A stretch of DNA of 40,473 bases from positions 1 to 40,473 of the IMG/VR virus record IMGVR_UViG_3300023223_000360. One strand, 5' to 3'. This DNA comes from a virus. The position numbers were made by a program, and so were the translations under genes. Position 1 is the stretch's first letter. Each line of letters opens with the position of its first letter. The notes beneath the pieces were generated by a model. The model had not been told where the DNA came from, made no database searches, and saw only the letters and a program-made list of their open reading frames with translations. Shown in pieces: positions 25,719 to 32,628 of this stretch.

Positions 25719-25993
25719 TTTATTCCTAAAGTTGATTTCTAATATAATAATAGCCTTTTAGAACTCTTTCAATGTAAAAAGCAAAAAATCAACTTGACAA
25801 AATTAAATACATAGGGAAAAAGGCGGGCGCTCTCAAGGCAAACGAAAAATTATGTTTTTACAATTTACTTAGGTTATAAGGCAAAAGCGAAAGTGTATTA
25901 ACTTTTATTTTTTAAACTTGAAAGCGCCCTAATAACTAGCGCATAAGTGGCCAGTTAAATTATTTTATTATTATACATCGTTATCTCGATTAA
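25719..25993. other. gene-free region between TerL and portal with two inverted repeats
   Basis: No ORF of note on either strand. Two inverted repeats lie in the would-be portal leader: AAGTTGATTT (25729-25738) with AAATCAACTT (25786-25795), 10 bp perfect, and GGGCGCTCTCAAG (25825-25837) with CTTGAAAGCGCCC (25917-25929), 12 of 13 pairs with a 79-base loop. It could be a leader RNA, a packaging site or an origin-like element; the sequence does not decide. Confidence 0.7.
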
Positions 25994-27388
25994 TCAATAA
26001 ATACTAATCTCTCTTTTTTGTTTTGTAACTAATTCGGCGCATCCTGTTAAAGTATCGGCCGAGTCATCATGTGCGTTTTTGCCCTCTTTCTGAAAACCTG
26101 CGAGCGACTTATAAAACAAAGGCCAAACGAGATGCCACCCTTTAGGATAAAGAACATTTTCCATAACCCAAAAGCTATTACTTATTATCCGAGCTATTTT
26201 ATTCTTAGATTGATGAAACCATTTGACGACACAATCCCCGCCTAAATCTTTATGTATTCTTATAACGTTACGAGCAAAGGCCCGTCCGCCGTTATTGGAT
26301 TCGATCATTGCTTTATCCGTTTCGTTGTCTAAAAGCTTCTGAGCGATCAAAGGCTCGGTTATTTCTTGGCCGTCTTGCGTATAAACAACATCATAGATAT
26401 ATATTTTCTTCATGTAAACAATAAAAAAGATTGCGCATAAAAAATCCTTGCCCTCGTCGGCTGTATCGATATAAGCCATCTTGACACCTTCGGGTAAATC
26501 GTTTTCGGTATATTCCAAAAAGCTTTTATACAAACTGCCTTGATCGTCGATTGTCTCTTGATGAAAGTTAGCTTGAAATATAAGTGGACAAGTCAATTTC
26601 TTTTTTGCTTTATAAGTTTCATAGCTCATTATTTCATCACAAAGCATATTCTCGCCGTCATAAACGGGAATCTTTAAAACATACCATTGCCCTTCTTCTT
26701 CTTCCAATAAGCGCCCGCAAAGGTCACGCTCGGCCCATCTAGTAAAGTTCACAATCTGTCTTGCGCCTTCTTCGAGTCTTGAAAGCCAAGTGTTTGTGTA
26801 CCAATCCCAATGGCCATCTAATATTATTTCGTTTCGGGCCTCGTAAGCATCTTTGACCAAATCATCAATAATACCTAACGTACAACCCATACCTGTTAAT
26901 GTACCTTTAGGTGAACCGCCCATATATGAAAAGTGGCTATCTTCTAAACTCCACAATTGAGCACTGGCATCGCCGAATTTTACTCGAGCTTCAAATATAT
27001 CGCAATACTGCAGACTATCGGGATCAACATTTTCCATCTCTATGTCATTTTTTACAAACTTCGAAAAACGGCCCGAAAGCTTTTGATTATAAGACGCTGT
27101 GATAATGCCCTCTTTAGGTGATTTGCCCAAAAACCACGAGCAAAGCTTAACCAATGATAACGATTTTAAATGCCTTGGCGGTAAATTCATCATCATTTTA
27201 GTGTAGGGCGTGCCGTCTTCTTTTAATAGCTTGCCTTCGATAAAATTCTGCAAAGTGTCAGCAATTACTTTCGCATGGGGCCGAGAATCTTTGAATTGCT
27301 TGGGTAAAACGGCTTTCTCGTATTCCCAAAATGAACGCCTGCACCGCTCCGCTTTTAATTTCTTGCCTGTTATGGAATCAATAATCAA
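25994..27388 (-). CDS. terL: terminase large subunit
   Basis: 464 residues from a TTG at 27388 that overlaps the preceding TGA (TTGA); no suitable ATG exists before the ATPase. The ATPase has NLPPRHLKS (Walker A variant, about 68-76) and LGIIDD (Walker B, 171-176). The nuclease has Asp308 in YIDTADEG, Glu363 in MIESNNGG and the aspartates of HDDSADTL (440-447). TerL packages DNA into the prohead and cuts it. It lies 5.6 kb from the TerS-like gene, an unusual gap. Confidence 0.92.
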   Translation of the reverse strand: MIIDSITGKKLKAERCRRSFWEYEKAVLPKQFKDSRPHAKVIADTLQNFIEGKLLKEDGTPYTKMMMNLPPRHLKSLSLVKLCSWFLGKSPKEGIITASYNQKLSGRFSKFVKNDIEMENVDPDSLQYCDIFEARVKFGDASAQLWSLEDSHFSYMGGSPKGTLTGMGCTLGIIDDLVKDAYEARNEIILDGHWDWYTNTWLSRLEEGARQIVNFTRWAERDLCGRLLEEEEGQWYVLKIPVYDGENMLCDEIMSYETYKAKKKLTCPLIFQANFHQETIDDQGSLYKSFLEYTENDLPEGVKMAYIDTADEGKDFLCAIFFIVYMKKIYIYDVVYTQDGQEITEPLIAQKLLDNETDKAMIESNNGGRAFARNVIRIHKDLGGDCVVKWFHQSKNKIARIISNSFWVMENVLYPKGWHLVWPLFYKSLAGFQKEGKNAHDDSADTLTGCAELVTKQKREISIY

Positions 27389-27573
27389 TTATTTTCATCT
27401 TCCTGTTTATTCATTCTTTTATATATATCACTCGTGTACCAAATTGGCGGAATTATCACTGGTTCAAGGCATTCCCGATAAGAGTTAAGCCATTTTTTTA
27501 ACGGAATTTTAGATTTATAAGACTTATCTAGCTTGGCCATCAACTCTTCTAACTTCTCTTCTGTTATTTTCAT
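27385..27573 (-). CDS. small hypothetical protein upstream of TerL
   Basis: 62 residues from the ATG at 27573, which has AAAAGG upstream and overlaps the previous stop as TAATG. A helical, Lys-rich N-terminus (EEKLEELMAKLDKSYK) is followed by a Trp-containing middle. It overlaps TerL by 4 bases. No family recognised; it might help packaging because of its location. Confidence 0.6.
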   Translation of the reverse strand: MKITEEKLEELMAKLDKSYKSKIPLKKWLNSYRECLEPVIIPPIWYTSDIYKRMNKQEDENN

Positions 27574-27719
27574 TATAAACCTTTTGATTTCTTTAAATGC
27601 CGATAACATAAATCGTTATCAACAAAAACTTTCTCACAACATAAAATACATTTCGAGTTCCAATTATTCAAGAAGCGCTTTTTATTGTCTCGGCGGTCTT
27701 TGTCGCCTTTGCCGTTCAT
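27573..27719 (-). CDS. small zinc-finger protein
   Basis: 48 residues. A basic N-terminus (KDRRDNKKR) is followed by CILCC, then LCYRHL, giving a CxxC...CxxxH-like metal site. Its start overlaps the upstream gene by 4 bases (ATGA) and its stop overlaps the next start (TAATG). The order basic stretch then zinc finger suggests nucleic-acid binding. HNH-type relationship is possible but the motif is too short to claim. Confidence 0.6.
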   Translation of the reverse strand: MNGKGDKDRRDNKKRFLNNWNSKCILCCEKVFVDNDLCYRHLKKSKGL

Positions 27720-28129
27720 GATTGTATAATCACAATTTTATCATCCGTTAGTTTTTTGATCTTAGCTTTTAGCTCAGTAATATAGATATCCTTTGCGAGA
27801 ACATTCTCTTTTGCCGAATTAGCAACAAGCTCATGAGATTTAATTATCTCCATTTTTCTACATACTTTTTCTTCAAGCATTTTTATCTGCTCATCTTTTG
27901 AATTAATCTGTTTTTCCTGCTCGGCTAGCATCTTTTGAACTATATCGAAATTAATAAAAGTGTTATTTTTTACAAAGCCCCTTCCTGTATTTGATGCGTT
28001 ATAATTTACCCATTCAATCTGAAAAGAACCCTTTTTACTTTCACCCTCTCCAAATAAAAAGACCTTTTCCGGCTCTTGATCAACCATTCTCGTTCTTAAA
28101 TTTTCATGAAACCAGTCTAATTCACTCAT
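27716..28129 (-). CDS. coiled-coil hypothetical protein
   Basis: 137 residues. The N-terminal half is mixed; the second half (about 66-130) has continuous heptads (EQEKQINSKDEQIKMLEEKV and on), predicting a coiled-coil dimer or trimer. Upstream sequence GGAAGGTATAAT precedes the ATG at 28129. No family recognised. Confidence 0.65.
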   Translation of the reverse strand: MSELDWFHENLRTRMVDQEPEKVFLFGEGESKKGSFQIEWVNYNASNTGRGFVKNNTFINFDIVQKMLAEQEKQINSKDEQIKMLEEKVCRKMEIIKSHELVANSAKENVLAKDIYITELKAKIKKLTDDKIVIIQS

Positions 28130-28130
28130 A

Positions 28131-28298
28131 TTATACCTTCCTTTTTAAATTAAATGTCATTGATTCCTCGCGAACTAACCACTTATCTAAATTAGCTTGC
28201 ATCTTCTGAGCCAAAGCGACATCGGCTTCGCTCATATTGCGTTTATTTGACGCTTTAAGTGCGTTTTTGAATACTACGTCGAACATTGTTTTATACAT
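28131..28298 (-). CDS. small hypothetical protein
   Basis: 55 residues, helical, from the ATG at 28298 with GGAG upstream; the stop lies one base from the next start. Sequence includes FDVVFKNALKASNKRNMSEA. Gap-free packing in the operon supports it as real. No function known. Confidence 0.55.
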   Translation of the reverse strand: MYKTMFDVVFKNALKASNKRNMSEADVALAQKMQANLDKWLVREESMTFNLKRKV

Positions 28299-28616
28299 TT
28301 ATTGACTCCTTAATTTTCGTCTTAATTCATTTGCTGTAACTGGATGACATATAAGTCCCATCGGTGTTTGCATTATATTAGGCGATGGAATTGACCCGTA
28401 TTTCTTTAGATATTTCTTATTAATGCGCTTGCGCTTATGTGTCCTCTTTGGAATAACCATAAGACAGGTTTCAATGATCTTTATATCATGCGTATAAGAT
28501 GAACGGAAGTCACCGAACTCAATAGAGAGTGGCGACGATGCTGATGACGCTGACGACGGATTGTCATACCTAACTGGCGATCCTAATATATTGGTTGGAT
28601 AATCTAATATGCCCAT
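28299..28616 (-). CDS. hypothetical basic protein
   Basis: 105 residues. A Ser/Ala-rich N-terminal part (NPSSASSASSPLS) leads to a very basic segment (IPKRTHKRKRINKKYLKKYG) and an alpha-helical end. The basic cluster implies nucleic-acid contact. The operon continues in close spacing. No family is recognised and the start is not fully certain. Confidence 0.55.
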   Translation of the reverse strand: MGILDYPTNILGSPVRYDNPSSASSASSPLSIEFGDFRSSYTHDIKIIETCLMVIPKRTHKRKRINKKYLKKYGSIPSPNIMQTPMGLICHPVTANELRRKLRSQ

Positions 28617-28665
28617 TTGTTTCGCTCCGAAAATTCTTTTAAGTATATATAGTATGCAATTTCCA

Positions 28666-28827
28666 TTATTGGCCTTCTATGATTACTTCATTAATAGGAT
28701 ACAAGAAAGTCAAAACGCTATCTTTCTTAAATTTGACTGAGTAGCTATTTTTTAGCCAGTCCGAACGCTCAATTGATACAATACTGCAAAGAACATTTTC
28801 AATTATAGCCATTTTAGCGTTTTTCAT
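28666..28827 (-). CDS. small hypothetical protein
   Basis: 53 residues from the ATG at 28827, which overlaps the end of the upstream gene and follows a GGATGGGAT stretch. Beta-rich with AIIENVLCSIVSIE and KDSVLTFLYP elements. No motif recognised. A longer start at 28866 would overlap the upstream gene heavily and is less likely. Confidence 0.5.
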   Translation of the reverse strand: MKNAKMAIIENVLCSIVSIERSDWLKNSYSVKFKKDSVLTFLYPINEVIIEGQ

Positions 28828-28999
28828 GATCCCATCCGCAAGTATGACAAGAATTGAACATCTCATGTATCGCCGATTCTAGTGTCGGATATGCCATCGT
28901 ATCCCAACAATCCGGATAATGTATCTTTTGGCTTAGATTATAAAGAGTCAATTCTAGTAGCTCTATTTTTTCGGTTAATTCTCCTACTGGATCATTCAT
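28814..28999 (-). CDS. small Cys/His-containing protein
   Basis: 61 residues, started at 28999 right after the stop at 29001 (TAATATG). The N-terminal helix (ELTEKIELLELTLYNLSQK) is followed by a Cys/His-rich end (CWDTM...CHTCGWDH), a possible metal site. The longer reading up to 29092 is a shadow of the gene at 29001 in another frame. Confidence 0.55.
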   Translation of the reverse strand: MNDPVGELTEKIELLELTLYNLSQKIHYPDCWDTMAYPTLESAIHEMFNSCHTCGWDHEKR

Positions 29000-29000
29000 A

Positions 29001-29141
29001 TTATACCATCCCCAATTCAATTCTAATTTTCGCCATTGCTTGCGCTTTCTCGACCTTGGCTTGGTCTTTCTCGGCTTGCGTTTTAGTTCCAAACATCGCT
29101 TTTACTTTTCTGTCGTAGTTTTGTATTGATTGCTGTGTCAT
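29001..29141 (-). CDS. small basic hypothetical protein
   Basis: 46 residues, placed directly after promoter P4 and the AAAAAGGAAATAAC leader, so it is the first gene of this unit. Helical, Lys/Gln/Ala-rich (AEKDQAKVEKAQAMAK). It was missed by ORF length limits. No function known. Confidence 0.65.
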   Translation of the reverse strand: MTQQSIQNYDRKVKAMFGTKTQAEKDQAKVEKAQAMAKIRIELGMV

Positions 29142-29205
29142 GTTATTTCCTTTTTAATATTAGTGTTAAGTAATTATAATATAGTGCCTATATTGCGTAT
29201 TGCAA
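29142..29205 (-). promoter_or_regulatory. phage promoter P4 with leader
   Basis: Read on the minus strand: TTGCAA (29200-29205) with TTGC-N5-GCAA dyad, 16 bp spacer, TATATT (29178-29183), ACTTAAC (29165-29171) and AAAAAGGAAATAAC before the gene at 29141. The -35 overlaps the 3' end of the membrane-protein gene at 29188. Confidence 0.83.
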
Positions 29206-29487
29206 CACATGATACACGCAATAAAAGAAAATAATCCAAATTAATATTAAGATAACCCAAAAACAAATGATGTGATTTAGCTTTTTCTTTGATGTTTGTA
29301 TAAAATCATTGTAGTTTGTAGCTTTGTTTTCCCAATCAAAGTGCTCGGGCATAAAAGCACCTGCTTTAGATGTTAGAGTAATCCTTTTACCGCCATTAGT
29401 ACTTCCGTCAGTTACAACCCAAGGCTCCCACTCATAATGCAATGGCTTCCGCCTTGATACTGGCCGTTTCATTTTATGCTTATTCAT
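29188..29487 (-). CDS. C-terminally anchored membrane protein
   Basis: 99 residues from the ATG at 29487, which has GAAGGGAG upstream. The first 70 residues are soluble and basic at the very start (KHKMKRPVSRRK). A strongly hydrophobic segment (about 74-96, rich in Ile, Trp, Phe) is the C-terminal anchor. A tail-anchored protein next to a lytic transglycosylase could be a holin-like or lysis-regulating protein, but no motif proves it. Confidence 0.65.
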   Translation of the reverse strand: MNKHKMKRPVSRRKPLHYEWEPWVVTDGSTNGGKRITLTSKAGAFMPEHFDWENKATNYNDFIQTSKKKLNHIICFWVILILIWIIFFYCVYHVLQYAI

Positions 29488-29671
29488 TTTCGCTCCCTTC
29501 TGTCCATACATCACACTGGAATATAACATGAATTCCATGATTGCACTTACTACAATTAATCGAGCTTGTTCTAAAAGGCTCATTGAATTCATCGGGTAAA
29601 TCATCGATGTCGATTTTAATATCTGTCACGTACTCACATTTACTGCAGTAGTGTTTGCCTTTATAAATCAT
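29480..29671 (-). CDS. small zinc-ribbon protein
   Basis: 63 residues with two CSKC knuckles (CSKCEYVTD near the start and INCSKCNHG around residue 39), a classic zinc ribbon. The ends overlap neighbours by a few bases. Such small zinc proteins are common in phage accessory regions; the function is unknown. Confidence 0.65.
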   Translation of the reverse strand: MIYKGKHYCSKCEYVTDIKIDIDDLPDEFNEPFRTSSINCSKCNHGIHVIFQCDVWTEGSENE

Positions 29672-30030
29672 TTGATTAACTCCTTTCTAACTTTAAGCCA
29701 ATATTTGACCGTTGCTTTTTTTTGGTAGCCACGAGGCCCGCCGTTATGGATTTTAGCCAGTACCATAATATTGACAGTACCGTGCTTTTTTGCGTAACGA
29801 TTGCCCCAATACAAAAGATACTTGCTAGCGATCTCTTTGCTTAATTTCGGGCTGTATCGGTCTTTATACGTGTAATTAGTCTTGTATATGCGGTTTACAT
29901 CATCGACAGTAATTTTATGAATCTGCAAAATACCAACAGCTCGGCCATTATCGCCGACTGCGTCCGCCTGCCCGCCCGACTCTACTTGAATCAAAGCGGT
30001 TAATAATATCGTTATTAGTTTAATTAGCAT
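29668..30030 (-). CDS. small lytic transglycosylase (endolysin candidate)
   Basis: 120 residues from the ATG at 30030, with ACAGG 8 bases upstream. LIQVESGG places the catalytic Glu at 17; then GDNGRAVGILQIHKITVDDVNRI and a C-terminal IHNGGPRGYQK in pieces match phage SLT/lysozyme-like transglycosylases. There is no separate signal peptide: the hydrophobic start is part of the catalytic helix. Release of the protein would need a holin. It lies far from the tail-end lysis candidates. Confidence 0.82.
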   Translation of the reverse strand: MLIKLITILLTALIQVESGGQADAVGDNGRAVGILQIHKITVDDVNRIYKTNYTYKDRYSPKLSKEIASKYLLYWGNRYAKKHGTVNIMVLAKIHNGGPRGYQKKATVKYWLKVRKELIK

Positions 30031-30220
30031 CGACATCGCCTGTACCATCGCAACACAAACACTCATTCCATTTGGTCTGCCATTCGCTATAAAACGAATC
30101 AACCTGCACATATACCGATATATCCCAACCGCCCCAACCTAGACAATTTTTACAGTTAGTCTTCGGCTTTGTTTCCCCTTGGTGCATCTTGTCAACTTCT
30201 TTCTGTGATAAAACTTTCAT
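30020..30220 (-). CDS. DnaJ-type zinc-finger protein
   Basis: 66 residues from the ATG at 30220 after a conserved leader (GGGAAATAAC). CKNCLGWGG and CLCCDGTG are two CxxCxGxG-type modules as in the DnaJ cysteine-rich domain. The N-terminus is short and helical. Many phages have such small DnaJ-like zinc proteins of unknown role. An upstream longer reading includes the leader and hairpin and is rejected. Confidence 0.65.
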   Translation of the reverse strand: MKVLSQKEVDKMHQGETKPKTNCKNCLGWGGWDISVYVQVDSFYSEWQTKWNECLCCDGTGDVDAN

Positions 30221-30238
30221 GTTATTTCCCTTTGGTTT

Positions 30239-30254
30239 GCCGGCTTTCACCGGC
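30239..30254 (-). other. GNRA-capped intercistronic hairpin
   Basis: On the minus strand GCCGGT-GAAA-GCCGGC forms a 6 bp stem (one G-U) with a GNRA loop, placed between the stop at 30262 and the leader of the gene at 30220. It is comparable to the hairpins at 581 and 2374. Confidence 0.55.
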
Positions 30255-30261
30255 GGTTGGT

Positions 30262-30399
30262 TTATTTGTAGCTGTTGGCTAATTCTTGAGCTTCTTCCAT
30301 TGTATTTTCGTTCCAAGTATAAATTCCGTCTACTACTACCCAAAAACGTCCGGCTTGAAATTTAGTGTCGATTGTTACTTTTTGCGTTTCGTTGTTCAT
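30262..30399 (-). CDS. small hypothetical protein
   Basis: 45 residues with a GAGGAAATAAC leader, first gene behind promoter P5. Strand-rich start (QKVTIDTKFQAGRFWVVVDG) with a YTWNENTMEEAQ helix. No family recognised. Too short for many gene callers, but promoter, leader and packing support it. Confidence 0.6.
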   Translation of the reverse strand: MNNETQKVTIDTKFQAGRFWVVVDGIYTWNENTMEEAQELANSYK

Positions 30400-30464
30400 G
30401 TTATTTCCTCGTTTGTGTTATTGTTAAGTTAAGTATAATATAAACGCTCTATTGCATAATGCAA
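30400..30464 (-). promoter_or_regulatory. phage promoter P5 with leader
   Basis: Minus strand: TTGCAT (30459-30464) with TTGC-ATTAT-GCAA dyad, 16 bp spacer, TATATT (30437-30442), doubled ACTTAACTTAAC (30423-30434), then GAGGAAATAAC before the gene at 30399. It lies downstream of a strong terminator. Confidence 0.83.
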
Positions 30465-30483
30465 CACCTAATATATAAATAAT

Positions 30484-30520
30484 ACAAAAAAATACCGCAA
30501 TCTTTTTAAGGACTGCGGTA
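30484..30520 (-). terminator. intrinsic terminator
   Basis: Minus strand: TACCGCA ... TGCGGTA stem (with further weak pairs) followed by seven Ts. It ends the unit 31838-30538 and separates it from promoter P5. Confidence 0.88.
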
Positions 30521-30537
30521 AATATCGAAAATCAGCG

Positions 30538-30780
30538 TTAGACTTCTTCTACTTCGGGATACCAACTCGGCTCAGATTCTTTCTGCGTGTGAGTCTGTAT
30601 ACCTACAGGACAAACAGTATAGAACCATTCTTCTGCATCTTCACGCTTTCGGACGTTGTCCCATTTTACTGTAATATCCCAATACTCATGCGAGACGTTA
30701 TTCTTAGCATCCTTAAAGGCTTGAAAATCTACCTCTTGAGCATCTAACCCAGCTTTTTCTGTTATAAATGTATTTTTCAT
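30538..30780 (-). CDS. hypothetical protein
   Basis: 80 residues from the ATG with AAGGAATATT before it. Aromatic, acidic, with HEYWDITVKWDNVRKRED and EEWFYTVCPVG. No family recognised. It lies directly behind the lectin-like gene and before the terminator, so it is probably part of a small virion- or fibre-related unit. Confidence 0.6.
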   Translation of the reverse strand: MKNTFITEKAGLDAQEVDFQAFKDAKNNVSHEYWDITVKWDNVRKREDAEEWFYTVCPVGIQTHTQKESEPSWYPEVEEV

Positions 30781-30788
30781 AATATTCC

Positions 30789-31571
30789 TTAAATCGTTGG
30801 TGGAGAACCTTTATATGGATGTCCGATAGGCAAACTCGCTTGAGTTCCCCACTTCCATGCGAGGTAGCCTTCTAACTTTTGACGATCAGCGGGAGGGCCT
30901 ACTACTACTTCACAGAATAATCCATCTGCATTGGAAGCGTTGCCCCGTAGTTCGCCTATCGCATCGAACTGTATAGTTCCGTCGAAAGCGAGAGGATTAC
31001 TCGGCGACGGTTCACCGTTGATGAACGACTCTCTATTTACGTCAAATTTAATCGCTAATATGTTTGGAACAAATTTTCTGTCTGTCGCAGGGTCAAACGA
31101 AGCTGCAGCGCTGCCATCATAACTACTTAGACTGCCATTTACATTATCCGTTCTCCACCGAATAACTTGATTATTTACAGCTGTGTCCGCTAAGATCATT
31201 CCTCCCGAAGCACCAGTGTCATTCCCATATCCTTTCCACATGACCACTATCACCTTACCTGCGGCACTTATGGGTGAGGCTGTACGAAGTACTATACCAC
31301 TACCATTGTAAGTTATGGTGTTTAGTCCGCCTACTGTGTCTAAGAAGGTTGGTGGTTGCTTGGCTCCAAGTGCCTGTAACATGTGTCTGTCATACCCGCT
31401 CTTGTCGCTAAGTTGAGAAACATCACCACCCGACTCAATAATATTAGTAGGTGACGTATCAGACGCATCTAACAATAAATCGTAAGTCTGTGTTGGTTCG
31501 AGTACTGGCGTCCAAAGTGGCCGACGTCTAAATACTGGCCGTAAACCTAATCTTGTCCTTGATAAAAACAT
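30789..31571 (-). CDS. concanavalin A/LamG-like lectin-fold protein
   Basis: 260 residues. After a basic N-terminal segment (RLGLRPVFRRRPLW), the chain has the pattern of LamG/concanavalin-like phage proteins: LLLDASDTSP, VSQLSDKSGYDRHM, KQPPTF, a central jelly-roll, and a C-terminal LEGYLAWKWGTQASLPIGHPYKG signature. The last motif recurs at the ends of many phage tail or fibre proteins. It may be a receptor-binding accessory encoded far from the main tail operon. The next gene resembles a spike base. Confidence 0.72.
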   Translation of the reverse strand: MFLSRTRLGLRPVFRRRPLWTPVLEPTQTYDLLLDASDTSPTNIIESGGDVSQLSDKSGYDRHMLQALGAKQPPTFLDTVGGLNTITYNGSGIVLRTASPISAAGKVIVVMWKGYGNDTGASGGMILADTAVNNQVIRWRTDNVNGSLSSYDGSAAASFDPATDRKFVPNILAIKFDVNRESFINGEPSPSNPLAFDGTIQFDAIGELRGNASNADGLFCEVVVGPPADRQKLEGYLAWKWGTQASLPIGHPYKGSPPTI

Positions 31572-31574
31572 AAT

Positions 31575-31838
31575 TTACCAAAGTATTTGAGTTGCTATTG
31601 TTGTGCCGGTGGTAATCTCGGTCGCTCTAATAGGAAGTATTTCACCTTTGAGAACATTGTAAGTCACTGCTGTACCGTCGGCATCTTTCATAATAATAAT
31701 ACCATCGGCATCGGCTCGAATAGCTCGCGGTATTTCATCGGCTGTAAAAGCTCTTAAAGTTCCTAACGCTAAGGCTTCGTGAAATTTTGCGGGACTATCT
31801 AAACCGCTTTGATTGGTGCTAAAATCTTTTTCGGACAT
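31575..31838 (-). CDS. spike-base-like protein
   Basis: 87 residues from the ATG at 31838 with GGAG upstream (another in-frame ATG at 31850 lacks one). The C-terminal part (TAVTYNVLKGEILPIRATEITTGTTIATQILW, in pieces) resembles the end of RCAP_Rcc01079-type spike base proteins (LP.R...V.aTGTTAT.I..L). It sits next to the lectin-like gene, so both may build a small fibre or spike. Similarity is recalled from the family pattern only. Confidence 0.6.
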   Translation of the reverse strand: MSEKDFSTNQSGLDSPAKFHEALALGTLRAFTADEIPRAIRADADGIIIMKDADGTAVTYNVLKGEILPIRATEITTGTTIATQILW

Positions 31839-31901
31839 GGTTTTCTCCATAAATTAAGGTTACATAATAACCTAACGTCACTTAGTATTATTTGCAAATA
31901 G

Positions 31902-31948
31902 AAAAAAACCTGCGTACCTTACTAGTTTAGAAAGCTAGTGGTAGCAGG
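31902..31948 (-). terminator. strong intrinsic terminator ending candidate ncRNA
   Basis: Minus strand: CCTGC.TACC.ACTAG pairs with CTAGT..GGTA.GCAGG (14 pairs, small bulges), followed by seven Ts (31902-31908). It ends transcription started at promoter P6 and insulates the gene at 31838. Confidence 0.88.
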
Positions 31949-32120
31949 CTTGGACTTATCATCGGCCCTTAAAAAAAATCAGCTTTGTCTCACGATATAC
32001 AACCCTTGATTGCCGAAGCACGAACAACTTAATGTCATTTAGGAGCATCCCGACTGATCACGAGGTCAGTTGCCAAAGATTAACTATATTGAACTTATAT
32101 CAGAGGTCTAGTTAATATGC
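31902..32120 (-). ncRNA. candidate phage non-coding RNA (about 215 nt)
   Basis: Between promoter P6 and the terminator lies a gene-free stretch of about 215 bases. No ORF with a leader is present on either strand. It contains an ACTGA-CCTCGTGA-TCAGT hairpin and an internal T8 run (near 31971-31978 on the minus strand) that might act as an early stop. No known RNA family is recognised. Promoter at one end and terminator at the other make an expressed RNA likely. Function unknown; it could be a small RNA or leader relic. Confidence 0.6.
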
Positions 32121-32126
32121 TACTTA

Positions 32127-32154
32127 AATATAAACCATCTGCTATTATTTACAA
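32127..32154 (-). promoter_or_regulatory. phage promoter P6 (diverged)
   Basis: Minus strand: TTGTAA (32149-32154), 16 bp spacer, TATATT (32127-32132). The spacer ends GATGGTT as in P8. The downstream AGTAGC.TATTAACT resembles a decayed ACTTAAC box, and no AGGAAATAAC leader follows, which fits a non-coding transcript. Confidence 0.65.
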
Positions 32155-32158
32155 TCAC

Positions 32159-32434
32159 CTAATTCTGTAGGCTATAAGTCGAGGCCTTATCTTCAAATAC
32201 ATAAACATCAATAATGGTTTTTGCGTCATCGTCAAGAACAATAATGTTGCCGTCTTCATCTAAAACATATCTTTCGACTTCAACCGTTCTATTATTAAAA
32301 TCAAAGTTGGCATGAACGTTTAATTTAACATCTCTAACCAAAGCCTCTGATTTGACACCATCTATAAATAAATCCCCGTCACTTGTGAATTTAACGTCTT
32401 TAATCTTCTTGCTTATTACATTTCTTTCAATCAT
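32159..32434 (-). CDS. hypothetical protein
   Basis: 91 residues, beta-rich, with DGDLFIDGVK and two strand-turn-strand stretches. No family recognised. It lies just before promoter P6; its stop is 4 bases from the -35. Start at the only upstream ATG with a weak AGGTAATAAA site. Confidence 0.6.
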   Translation of the reverse strand: MIERNVISKKIKDVKFTSDGDLFIDGVKSEALVRDVKLNVHANFDFNNRTVEVERYVLDEDGNIIVLDDDAKTIIDVYVFEDKASTYSLQN

Positions 32435-32454
32435 TTTATTACCTTATTTTGTTA

Positions 32455-32619
32455 TTACCTGCGTCGTCTTCTATAATAATCGTCGTCGTCATAATCATCT
32501 TGCTTTCTACATAAGGCCCAAAATATAAGATGAAGTGGAATCGTTAAAAAAAGCCCTATCAAACCAAAGAGCAAAGCAAAAAAATGTAGCATTAAAAACA
32601 TACCATGAGCAAAACACAT
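32455..32619 (-). CDS. small membrane protein with acidic/basic tail
   Basis: 54 residues, starting after TAAGGAAATAAT. A hydrophobic hairpin (MFLMLHFFALLFGLIGLFL and a second helix) is followed by a DDYDDDDYYRRRRR-like tail of Asp/Tyr then Arg. The tail charge would keep the C-terminus inside. It may regulate lysis or exclusion; this is inference. Confidence 0.6.
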   Translation of the reverse strand: MCFAHGMFLMLHFFALLFGLIGLFLTIPLHLIFWALCRKQDDYDDDDYYRRRRR

Positions 32620-32628
32620 ATTATTTCC

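Noticed and set aside
25797-25820. TTGACA at 25795-25800 as a plus-strand promoter
   Set aside because: No -10 box at a suitable distance and no plus-strand gene downstream.
29000-29092. Longer Arg/Lys-rich N-terminus for the gene at 28814
   Set aside because: It is a shadow of the 46-codon gene 29001-29141, which has the leader and promoter.
31861-31900. Possible promoter with TTGCAA before the gene at 31838
   Set aside because: Distance from TTGCAA to TATTAT is more than 20 bp and there is no ACTTAAC box or leader.
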